A DNA stretch of 64,000 nt from positions 186,001 to 250,000 of the forward strand of contig CAXPDR010000018.1 of assembly GCA_964215955.1 (NCBI GenBank), read 5' to 3'. Position numbers and translations under genes: made by a program. The notes beneath the pieces were generated by a model. That model did no database searches and was not told the origin of the DNA. It was given only the letters and a program-made list of their open reading frames with translations. Within the stretch, counting starts at the first letter, position 1; each line of letters opens with the position of its first letter. Source of the DNA: GCA-2706205 sp964215955. GTDB lineage: Bacteria; Bdellovibrionota; Bacteriovoracia; Bacteriovoracales; Bacteriovoracaceae. Below are positions 43,861 through 51,800 of the stretch, one piece after another.

Positions 43861-45750
43861 TTATTTCTCAATTAACTTAAAAAACTCAGCTTCTTTTATA
43901 ATTGGAATTTTTAGTTCCAGAGCTTTTTTGAATTTTGATGAGGTACTTGTCTCATCATTAGTTATTAAATAATTTGTCTCTTTGCTAACTCCAGATTGAA
44001 CTATTCCACCATTTGCCTTAACAATTTTTTGTAACTCAGACCGCTTCATTGTTAATGTACCAGTTATGCAAAACTTCATTCCACTCACTGAGCTATCTCC
44101 TTGAGGTGCAAGCTTAACTTTTAATTCAAATCCATAACTTATTAACTTTTCAACAATTACACTTTTACTTTTCAACGAATTTACAAACTCCGTCGCTGAT
44201 TTTTCTGCAAAAGACTCAATAAGCTCTAATTGAGAGATATTTAAATTCATCACCTTTTCAATAGTGTCATATCCATTAATAACTATTTTTTCACATTTAT
44301 TATATGCTCCACCATTTATCCCTAAAGACGCTAAGAATGTTATCAAATCCGCCTTTTTAGATCCTTCAATACTTTCCAATATTTTATCTGCTAATTTATC
44401 TTTGACCTTATCCATCGTGAGTAATTTTTCTCGATCTATTTGATAAAGACTTGGTATATCCGACACTATTCCCATTTTTATCATTTCTTCTAAACGCTTT
44501 GAGCTTAAATCTTCAATGCCTATTTTTTGAATGAAGTTTAAAATCTCATCCTTTACTTTATCTGGGCAATTATCATTTTTACAAATCAAGCGAATATCTT
44601 CTATGCTTGTTGGTTTTTCACAACTTGGACAAATTTCTGGAATAATAAATGGATTTTCGGAGGATTTAACTACTGAAAGAAACTTTGGAATAACTTCCCC
44701 AGATCTTACAATTTCAATTTCGTCCCCACTTTTTAATTGATACTGATTTACCATCCCATAATTATGTAAAGTTACTCTACTTACCTTTGCACCACTCAAT
44801 TCTACTGGAACAACTTGGGCAACTGGCGTCAATATTCCGTTTCTTGAAACTTGCCAAACTATTTCTTTCAAAAGCGTTGTCTTGGTTTCTCCTTGAAACT
44901 TAAATGCCATCTTGTAACGTGGATGATGAGCAGTCTCACCAAGGCTTTCATGCAAAGACAATTCATTATAACTGAACACAAGACCATCTATTAGGTAATC
45001 CCCATTGGTCATAAATTCTCTAGATTCATTTAATCTTTGTTCAAAATCTTCTTTAGTTTTATTGATAAAAAATTCTGGGGTCTCAAATTTTAACTTCTGC
45101 AACAAATGAAACTTCTCTTCTTCCGTTTTTAAAACCACCTCATCCTGAAATAATTCAAAAGCCTGAAAATTTAAATAACTAGCAAGATCAATATTTTCTT
45201 TTCTACCCAAAAGGCCTGCAACTATATTTCTTTGACTTGTTGGCTTCTCTAGCCCTCTTTCAGTCATTATTTCTGAAAGATGGATAAAGTTTTTTTCATC
45301 ACAATAAACCTCACCCCTTATCTCAAATTTACCTTGGTAAGAAATCTTTCTTGGCACAGAAGCTAAATGAAGAATTTTTTGGGTAATATTTTCACCTACT
45401 TTTCCATCCCCTCTAGTCTTAGCAATAACTAAGCTGCCACCTTCATAAATGATAGAACAACTTGAACCATCTATTTTAAAAGTGCTTAGAACAGACTTAT
45501 TATCGGCCCATTTAATCAACTCATCTAATTTATAGGTTTTATTTAAAGACAACATTTTTTTTGAATGTTCTACTTTTTGCTCTCCAGTAAAAAGAGTTCC
45601 AACAAGTTCTAAAACCTCGCTTGTAGGTTTTAATCTCCTTAGCTCTTCTTCCAAAGCATCATATTCAAAGTCTGAAATTTCAGGTTTGCCTTGATAGTAA
45701 AGATGCTTATGTTTTAAAATTTGTTGCTCAAGGTTTTTAATTTTATCCAT
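43861..45750 (-). CDS. ligA: NAD-dependent DNA ligase
   Basis: Seals nicks in DNA using NAD+. 629 residues, somewhat shorter than the usual ~670. Ia domain with YYQGKPEISDFEYDALEEEL, adenylation Lys92 in FKIDGSS (KxDG), the OB-fold motif SGEVIPKFL, a four-cysteine zinc finger (CPSC ... CKNDNC), a HhH region and a C-terminal BRCT domain (MKFCITGTLTMKRSELQKIV). The adenylation motif context is divergent from typical CEPKLDG. It may be the sole ligase or a second paralogue; this cannot be told from one window. Overlaps the following membrane protein gene by 8 bases. Confidence 0.9.
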   Translation of the reverse strand: MDKIKNLEQQILKHKHLYYQGKPEISDFEYDALEEELRRLKPTSEVLELVGTLFTGEQKVEHSKKMLSLNKTYKLDELIKWADNKSVLSTFKIDGSSCSIIYEGGSLVIAKTRGDGKVGENITQKILHLASVPRKISYQGKFEIRGEVYCDEKNFIHLSEIMTERGLEKPTSQRNIVAGLLGRKENIDLASYLNFQAFELFQDEVVLKTEEEKFHLLQKLKFETPEFFINKTKEDFEQRLNESREFMTNGDYLIDGLVFSYNELSLHESLGETAHHPRYKMAFKFQGETKTTLLKEIVWQVSRNGILTPVAQVVPVELSGAKVSRVTLHNYGMVNQYQLKSGDEIEIVRSGEVIPKFLSVVKSSENPFIIPEICPSCEKPTSIEDIRLICKNDNCPDKVKDEILNFIQKIGIEDLSSKRLEEMIKMGIVSDIPSLYQIDREKLLTMDKVKDKLADKILESIEGSKKADLITFLASLGINGGAYNKCEKIVINGYDTIEKVMNLNISQLELIESFAEKSATEFVNSLKSKSVIVEKLISYGFELKVKLAPQGDSSVSGMKFCITGTLTMKRSELQKIVKANGGIVQSGVSKETNYLITNDETSTSSKFKKALELKIPIIKEAEFFKLIEK

Positions 45751-46147
45751 AGATACTTCTTCCTAAAAATTCCCAATATATTCGTCCAACAAGCCCAGTC
45801 ATTAAAAAGGTTAATGGTGCAGAAGATACAAGCCCCAAAAATATTGGAGAGAATTTTATACTATCAGTTAGACTTACCAACACATAACTTATAAAAATTA
45901 GACTAACCTGGGTGATAGGAATTATTGAATAGCCTATCGCATGCATTATTGAAGCATCAGTTATACTCAAGGCAAAATGATTAACCACAAAGAAACTTAT
46001 GATAGTTCCAAGAATTAAAGTTGATGCAAATAAGATATGATCTTTTTTTTGATAAACTTTTTTTCCATTAAAAGTCTTATATGAGTATAAACATAGAATA
46101 AATAGACCGAAGTGTAGCATTCCAAATACTGCAAAGATAATCGCCAT
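45743..46147 (-). CDS. Small membrane protein
   Basis: A 134-residue protein with about four hydrophobic spans (residues about 3-22, 38-55, 66-92, 100-122). No conserved motif is recognised. The TM order and size fit small conserved membrane proteins of unknown role. Its stop lies inside the first codons of ligA, so it sits upstream of ligA-radA in the same transcript. AAAGGAG-like SD precedes the ATG. Confidence 0.6.
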   Translation of the reverse strand: MAIIFAVFGMLHFGLFILCLYSYKTFNGKKVYQKKDHILFASTLILGTIISFFVVNHFALSITDASIMHAIGYSIIPITQVSLIFISYVLVSLTDSIKFSPIFLGLVSSAPLTFLMTGLVGRIYWEFLGRSIYG

Positions 46148-46190
46148 TTCTAAACTCCTTTAGCTGATATATACCAGATATTAATAAGAG

Positions 46191-47660
46191 TTAGAATGAA
46201 AATAAAACTCCAGCATTAAAATTTGTGTCACTATATGTTAACTCTGAGTTATTGCCGCTAAACTTCATTGAGTTTTCAATAATATCTATTCCACCAGTTA
46301 ATTTCATCGCCGGTGACCAGCGATAAATTACCCCCAACTCTAGTGCCATTGAAGATATCGACTTTGTGCTTCCAAAAACATTATCTTCATCATTGAATTC
46401 ACTAATTGGAATAATTTCACCTGAAGCGTATAGTCTTAATCCTTTTTTGAGAGGAACATTACCACCCACTCCTAATAGAATTCCGCTTATATCATTTGCA
46501 CCAAAACCATCCGAAGAAGACTTGTCTAAACTAAAACTATATTTTGCCCAACCCCCATAGAAATTTACTTGAGGCCCATAAAAATATCCCATAGGTAAAT
46601 ACTTTAAGCCTCCTAAAATTTTCAATGTACTTGGACTTTGAGAACTACTTGATGAACTGGGAGATCCCTCAGACTTATCCACATCCCCAATTTTTTTTGA
46701 AAACTCACCGGCAACAAAATACTGTCGCGTTATCCATGCTTCACCATCTATCTTAAGTCCATATAGTAAACCAGATAATTTGTTTGTATCTCCACTTGCT
46801 TTTGAAGTAACTGTATGTGAGCCGAGAGAAAATGCTATATTTACGTCTCCTAGTCTTCCATATTTATCTTCTTCATAACGAGAGAAATCCTTACTTCCGT
46901 GTACTTTTTCAGGATTGTACTTTTCAAGCTTAATCCAATCTCCGGTTCTAGCTTTTTTTTCATCATTATAAATTTTTACCACCCCTAAAGCTTGTCCTCT
47001 TGAGAGGTTAAATATTTTACCTTTACCAATTGTTTCGGACTTCCATTCAACAATTTTCTTAAGAAGCGGATGAGTATTTTTAGACTTAAATCTCTTTATT
47101 ACATATTCCTGGCCGATTGCTACTTTTTTGTTTTTAGGAAATGTAAATGTAAGTTGGTCTCCCAATACACCTAAAACTTTTCCATCATATGGAACACTTA
47201 CTTCGTACAACTCAAGCCAGCTCACTAAAGCAGTATTAATATCGTATGGATCAACCTTATTTATAATAGTTTTTTCATCAAAATAAATATCAGAACCATT
47301 TTCACCAATAATTTTAAGATGAATGTTTACTTTATCTACCTCTAACTTCAATTTTACTTTAATTAAAGTTCCAACCTTCAGTCTATCAGCTACTGTTCTA
47401 ATAACATTTTCATCTTCCAAATAAGATTCTAGATTATTTCTATACTTTGAAAAAATTCCTAAAACATCTGCTGAAGATTTATAATCACACCAACCAGCTG
47501 ATTTTAAATAGCCCTCAAGATTATCAAAAACCTTAAATGCTAGGGAACTTCCAATATCGTCCGAAATTGGCAAGATCATACATGATCTCATACTGTATTT
47601 TTCATTCGCATAAAGATTGAATGAACTAATTATTAAAAATATCGCACAGATCAGTTTCAT
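46191..47660 (-). CDS. Exported protein with C-terminal outer-membrane barrel
   Basis: A 489-residue protein. Signal peptide (MKLICAIFLIISSFNLYA, cut near residue 18). Residues about 20-145 have an alpha/beta region (SCMILPISDDIGSSLAFKVFDNLEGYL) resembling domains of periplasmic lipoprotein-like factors that assess assembly (TolB- or CsgG-like), pattern only. Residues about 160-265 hold small beta modules. From about 270 the strands form a barrel (GLKYLPMGYFYGP, LRLYASGEIIPI) ending in LFSF with terminal Phe. It overlaps the HTH gene by 4 bases, so the pair is translationally coupled. Specific role unknown. Confidence 0.65.
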   Translation of the reverse strand: MKLICAIFLIISSFNLYANEKYSMRSCMILPISDDIGSSLAFKVFDNLEGYLKSAGWCDYKSSADVLGIFSKYRNNLESYLEDENVIRTVADRLKVGTLIKVKLKLEVDKVNIHLKIIGENGSDIYFDEKTIINKVDPYDINTALVSWLELYEVSVPYDGKVLGVLGDQLTFTFPKNKKVAIGQEYVIKRFKSKNTHPLLKKIVEWKSETIGKGKIFNLSRGQALGVVKIYNDEKKARTGDWIKLEKYNPEKVHGSKDFSRYEEDKYGRLGDVNIAFSLGSHTVTSKASGDTNKLSGLLYGLKIDGEAWITRQYFVAGEFSKKIGDVDKSEGSPSSSSSSQSPSTLKILGGLKYLPMGYFYGPQVNFYGGWAKYSFSLDKSSSDGFGANDISGILLGVGGNVPLKKGLRLYASGEIIPISEFNDEDNVFGSTKSISSMALELGVIYRWSPAMKLTGGIDIIENSMKFSGNNSELTYSDTNFNAGVLFSF

Positions 47661-47989
47661 AAATTTATTGGTAATTCCGGTAGATCATTTTGAGTTTTCG
47701 ATCCAATCATTTTTCCCGATTCATATAAATCAATTAACATTTTAGCTTCAGCAATTTGTTCTTTCAGCTCTATATTTTCTTTTTTCAAACGCTCAACTTC
47801 AAACTTAAGACTTAACTGTTCTTTTTCTTCAAGCATTTTATCTGAAATATAATTCTTAACCCATATAAAATACTTTCCATTATCTTCTTTATACTTGACC
47901 CTATTAGCCTTGATATATCTTCGAACCGTCGAAATTGATTTCTTTTTAAAAGATGCGTACTCAAGTACGCTTAGCCATTTACCTTCCAT
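47657..47989 (-). CDS. Helix-turn-helix/coiled-coil protein
   Basis: A 110-residue protein. Residues 1-50 (KWLSVLEYASFKKKSISTVRRYIKANRVKY) look like a MerR/excisionase-like winged helix that could bind DNA; the segment from about 60 to 98 is a coiled coil with Glu/Lys heptads. It is translated just before the exported barrel gene and overlaps it by 4 bases. A small DNA-binding regulator or a membrane-independent scaffold are both possible. AGGT precedes the ATG. Confidence 0.6.
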   Translation of the reverse strand: MEGKWLSVLEYASFKKKSISTVRRYIKANRVKYKEDNGKYFIWVKNYISDKMLEEKEQLSLKFEVERLKKENIELKEQIAEAKMLIDLYESGKMIGSKTQNDLPELPINL

Positions 47990-48102
47990 GATGAATACCT
48001 ATTGTTAAAGTCTCTCAATCTAAATTCTAATTAATATCTGATAAAGTTGCAAAATTTTAGTTAAAAGTTTCGCTTTAAGTTAACTTAAACTATAATTTTA
48101 AT

Positions 48103-49296
48103 ATGAGTACATACGATTTATCTGAATTTAAAAACAAAAAAATAGCTTTGGTACTATCCGGTGGTGTTGTTAAGGCCGCTGCTTGGCATATTGGCGTAAC
48201 CTTAGCACTTGAAGAACTTGGATTTAGCTTATTAAGTAATAAAGACACTACTAAATCAGAATACGATATCAACCGGTCTCTAGAAATTGGAACTTACGTA
48301 GGCTCATCTGCAGGGGCCATGATAAGTATTTTCCTTGCTTGTGGATACACTCCTCAAGAAATTATTAATGGTGCTTTTGGCCTAACAAAGAGCAGCATGC
48401 CTAGATTGACCTATCTGGATATGTTTTACCTTCACAAAAGAAGGTTTAAACCTAAAAATCGGGAATTATATCAGCAACTTGAAGATTTCCCAGCTCTCCT
48501 TAAAAAAGTTATCAATCCCTTTATGAGTTTTCCTGGTTTATTTTCTACTGAGGGAGTTAAGAAGTATCTTGATAATGGAATTTTAGAATATGATAACTTT
48601 GAAGACTTTGTTCCGGATCTTTTTGTTGTAGGTACCCAATTAGATCATAGTCAAAAAACAATATTTGGAAGATATAACTATCCAAATCCAGATCATGACT
48701 CAACTGCCACTTACCAAACAGGGGTTAAAGTTTCAGAAGCTGCAGCTGCAAGTATGGCCGTTCCGCCGTTTTATGCTCCTTACCCCATTAAAAATCCAAC
48801 AACCAATGAAATAAATTATTATATAGATGGTGAAATAAGAGAAACTCTTTCAACCCATGTAGCAGAGGATAATGGATGTGATATCATAATTTCCTCATGG
48901 ACCCATACTCCCTATCATTATCATGATGAAGTTGGTTCCCTCATAAACTATGGTCTTCCTTCCATTGCAATTCAATCTATTTACTTGCTCATACAAAAAA
49001 AGATTGTTGCTTCTAGAGCAAAAAGGGCGACAGGAATTGATATACTTAATACGGTTTCTGAATATATGAAACAAGAAAAGTTTAGCAATGCTCACCGTAG
49101 AGATATTATGGCGATACTTGAACGAAAGCTTAATATTAATCCTAATGTTAAGTTAATTGATATTTATCCAGACCATCATGATTATAAACTCTTCTTTGCC
49201 AACTCATTTTCTCTTAACCCTAAAGTTGCAAGTCATGCTGTTAAGGCCGGATACAAAAGAGCAATGCAAGTATTAAGTCAGCCTGAATTCTTATGA
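48103..49296 (+). CDS. Patatin-like phospholipase
   Basis: A 397-residue lipid acyl hydrolase. Oxyanion segment LSGGVVKAAAWHIG near residue 19, nucleophile Ser69 in GSSAG, and the catalytic Asp242 in DGE (YYIDGEIRE), the GxSxG/Asp dyad of the family. DGE replaces the usual DGG/DGA. No signal peptide. The gene overlaps a lytic transglycosylase gene by 4 bases. Patatins in predatory bacteria are candidates for prey-membrane attack, but the sequence only shows the enzyme class. Confidence 0.85.
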   Translation: MSTYDLSEFKNKKIALVLSGGVVKAAAWHIGVTLALEELGFSLLSNKDTTKSEYDINRSLEIGTYVGSSAGAMISIFLACGYTPQEIINGAFGLTKSSMPRLTYLDMFYLHKRRFKPKNRELYQQLEDFPALLKKVINPFMSFPGLFSTEGVKKYLDNGILEYDNFEDFVPDLFVVGTQLDHSQKTIFGRYNYPNPDHDSTATYQTGVKVSEAAAASMAVPPFYAPYPIKNPTTNEINYYIDGEIRETLSTHVAEDNGCDIIISSWTHTPYHYHDEVGSLINYGLPSIAIQSIYLLIQKKIVASRAKRATGIDILNTVSEYMKQEKFSNAHRRDIMAILERKLNINPNVKLIDIYPDHHDYKLFFANSFSLNPKVASHAVKAGYKRAMQVLSQPEFL

Positions 49297-50684
49297 TAAT
49301 TTCGCTTTTTATTTTTCTGATTTCTTCTCAAGCTTTTGGTTGGTCAAATCCATCAGGCTACAAAAGCAGTTATATCGAAGTTGAAGAATCTATTTTAGCT
49401 GCTACTATTAAGGGACATTTCAAAAGTGCCAAAGTTCAGTTTTCTAATGATACAAAAACTAAAATTCTAGCCGATCATGAAAATAAAGTACTTAAAGACT
49501 TCAAAATTCCTAAATACTTTGAGGACTCTGTTAATTTTTGGTTTAGTATCTACACACAGTACTCTTCTGACCAAGTTGTGCTCCATGACTCTGAAAACTT
49601 ACGATTAATTTACAACGTAATAGACTTTAGTGAACTTAAACAAAATGATTCACTTCATAGATTTGCTAAATCTCAACTTCAGTCACAACTTTCTCTCGAA
49701 TATACGAGAAGAGTAAAAAAAGTTTTAAACAATATTGGAAAAAAGCTTTTAAGAAAACTAAACGAAGAAGAATCAACCATTTTAAATGATATTAAGCAGG
49801 CCGGTATAAAAGTGCCCAATAATCGCAAGGCAAGAAAGAAACTGATGAAACAATTGGCGCTTAATTTACGAACTCAAACAGGTCAAAGAAACATTATTTT
49901 AAATGGGCTCGTTAGGGTAAATCCCTATTTACCCTTTATTAATAAACAGCTTGATAATTTTGGACTTCCCAGAGAACTTCTTGCAATTTCCTTTCTTGAG
50001 TCTAGCTTTAATTTCAAAGCAAGATCAAAGGTCGATGCAGCTGGAGCTTGGCAATTTATGCCATATATCGGAAATCTATTTATGCCTAGAGCCAATAAAT
50101 ATGTCGATTATAGGTTTAATCCAGTAGTGAGCACCCTTGCTGCTCTTCATTTATTGAAAGAAAATAAGATGATCCTTAAAAGGTGGGATCTGGCCATTCC
50201 AGCTTATAATTCCGGTCCTAAGCATTTAAAAATTGCTCTTAAAAAGCTCTCAAAAAAAATTCCTACTAAAAAAATTGATTTAGCTTATATTTTGGAAAAT
50301 TACGAACACGATCATATTGGCTTTGCTTCTAAAAATTTCTACGCTGAATTTTTGGCCCTAACAAGAGTACTTGCCTATAAAAATATCATTTATCCGCTAG
50401 AAGGAATTCAGATTAAAAAAGCATTTAAAGATATTAATGTGTATCTCACAAAATGTACTATTAGACCTCAGAAGTATTTCAATCTACTTAAAAAAAGTTC
50501 TCCTTACATTAAAGAGTTAAATAGTCATTTTAAAAGAACAAAGTTCAACTTAAAAAGAAATTCAATTGTTGTAAGTGATATCAAATTAACTGATAGAAAA
50601 TATTATAAACTCTCAGATAAAGAAATAAAAAAACGTTTCCCAAAAAATTACTTTAAATATTCTAAAAATAAAAAGTGTAGATAG
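49293..50684 (+). CDS. Membrane-bound lytic murein transglycosylase, MltD-like
   Basis: A 463-residue peptidoglycan lytic enzyme with an N-terminal signal (MIISLFIFLISSQAFG). Residues about 30-200 are helical. The SLT-type domain has the catalytic Glu236 in ISFLESSFN, then AAGAWQFMPYIG and LAIPAYNSGPKHLKIAL. LysM repeats usual in MltD are not visible at the C-terminus, which is basic (KKRFPKNYFKYSKNK). The ATG overlaps the patatin stop, a coupling of lipase and wall-lytic enzyme. The C-terminus differs from MltD, so the family assignment is approximate. Confidence 0.85.
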   Translation: MIISLFIFLISSQAFGWSNPSGYKSSYIEVEESILAATIKGHFKSAKVQFSNDTKTKILADHENKVLKDFKIPKYFEDSVNFWFSIYTQYSSDQVVLHDSENLRLIYNVIDFSELKQNDSLHRFAKSQLQSQLSLEYTRRVKKVLNNIGKKLLRKLNEEESTILNDIKQAGIKVPNNRKARKKLMKQLALNLRTQTGQRNIILNGLVRVNPYLPFINKQLDNFGLPRELLAISFLESSFNFKARSKVDAAGAWQFMPYIGNLFMPRANKYVDYRFNPVVSTLAALHLLKENKMILKRWDLAIPAYNSGPKHLKIALKKLSKKIPTKKIDLAYILENYEHDHIGFASKNFYAEFLALTRVLAYKNIIYPLEGIQIKKAFKDINVYLTKCTIRPQKYFNLLKKSSPYIKELNSHFKRTKFNLKRNSIVVSDIKLTDRKYYKLSDKEIKKRFPKNYFKYSKNKKCR

Positions 50685-50697
50685 ACGTTATAAAAAT

Positions 50698-50717
50698 ATG
50701 GCCCTCAAGCGGGCCAT
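50698..50717 (-). terminator. Intrinsic terminator
   Basis: Stem ATGGCCC (50698-50704) and GGGCCAT (50711-50717) with a 6-base loop. In the minus direction it is followed by ATTTTTATAA, a U-run, so it terminates the small exported gene at 50738. In the plus direction only A-rich sequence follows, a poorer terminator for the transglycosylase gene. Confidence 0.8.
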
Positions 50718-50737
50718 TATTAAAAAATAAATCTTTA

Positions 50738-51043
50738 TTAATTATCAAAAGTAGTTTCAACCTTAAGAACTTCTTTGGCAACAAGGTAATTTCCCTCATG
50801 CTTTGCTCTTTCCGTTTTTACTACAGTTGCTTTCGTAACTCCTTCATCATCCACACATTCAAAAGTCGTTTCCATAGTACAACTGCTAGTATTTCCGATG
50901 CAGCCAAGTGATGTATCTACTCCTTGATTTGAACATTCAAGGCCAGAGTTTATTAAAGTTATCAGTGTATTATCTAAAATTTTTTCGCTTCCAATTACTG
51001 AAAATGAACCTAGTAAAAACATTCCTAATAATAATCCTTTCAT
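50738..51043 (-). CDS. Small exported cysteine-rich protein
   Basis: A 101-residue protein with a signal peptide (MKGLLLGMFLLGSFSVIGS, cut near residue 19). The mature chain has four cysteines (LECSNQG, LGCIG, SCTMETTFECVDDEG) that could form disulfides, and ends in LKVETTFDN. No family is recognised. AAGGAG-type SD. It stands alone between the transglycosylase and a lipoprotein gene, with its own terminator. Confidence 0.7.
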   Translation of the reverse strand: MKGLLLGMFLLGSFSVIGSEKILDNTLITLINSGLECSNQGVDTSLGCIGNTSSCTMETTFECVDDEGVTKATVVKTERAKHEGNYLVAKEVLKVETTFDN

Positions 51044-51099
51044 TTTTGTTTCTCCTTATTTATGAAATAATTTATAAACTTAAAGCTCATATACAAATT

Positions 51100-51654
51100 T
51101 TATTTGAGTGTACACTTTGGTATATCGTTTACAGATGCCCAATGATAAAACTTTTGTGCATCAAACCAGCCACAAGATCCCTCAAGACCATCAATTATAT
51201 CTTCTTTGGTTGGATTTGCTGCTTTTGGAAAGACAACGTGTTGATTCATTTGAAAGCTTTTCCTGATTTCTTTTCCTACTTCAGGGATATTTAAAGTAAA
51301 TTCGTTATTACATCTTCTTTGATATTGAAGCATTAATTGACTATAATTCATCTCATCACGAGAAACTTTTGTTGAATACCTAAATTCAGTATCTAGGTGA
51401 TATGAATTGGTGTTATCTAAATTTATCAGTATACTATTGTTGTTTTTGTCTCTGTTTTCATAATCTTTAGAAGGCATTACTACAAGATCCCATCCATAAT
51501 AATCTACATGTCTTCTAAACTTAGCTATACTCATTCTTGAATCCTCGTTATCAAAACCCTTTACGTATAGCTCAAGCTCACAACTATTTAACTTAAGTTC
51601 CTGGCATCCTATAAAAGTCAATAATGCCAAAGGCAATAAAATTAATCTTTTCAT
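51100..51654 (-). CDS. Lipoprotein of unknown function
   Basis: A 184-residue lipoprotein; signal MKRLILLPLALLTFIGC with lipidated Cys17, SD TAGGAG. The mature region has an alpha/beta character (ELYVKGFDNEDSRMSIAKFRRHVDYYGWDLVVMPSKDYEN) with Cys in LEG and RRCNNEF and a final SVNDIPKCTLK. No conserved motif is recognised. Confidence 0.7.
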   Translation of the reverse strand: MKRLILLPLALLTFIGCQELKLNSCELELYVKGFDNEDSRMSIAKFRRHVDYYGWDLVVMPSKDYENRDKNNNSILINLDNTNSYHLDTEFRYSTKVSRDEMNYSQLMLQYQRRCNNEFTLNIPEVGKEIRKSFQMNQHVVFPKAANPTKEDIIDGLEGSCGWFDAQKFYHWASVNDIPKCTLK

Positions 51655-51800
51655 TTAAACTCCTATTTTTTCTTTTTCATGAGTATCTCTTGAATTAAAA
51701 GTCAGGATAAATTTTATTAGGATTTAGAGTAATATCTATATGTAAAAAAACTTGGCAGTTCTATGTAAGTTATTGAAAAGTCGAATTTTAAAATTAAGTG

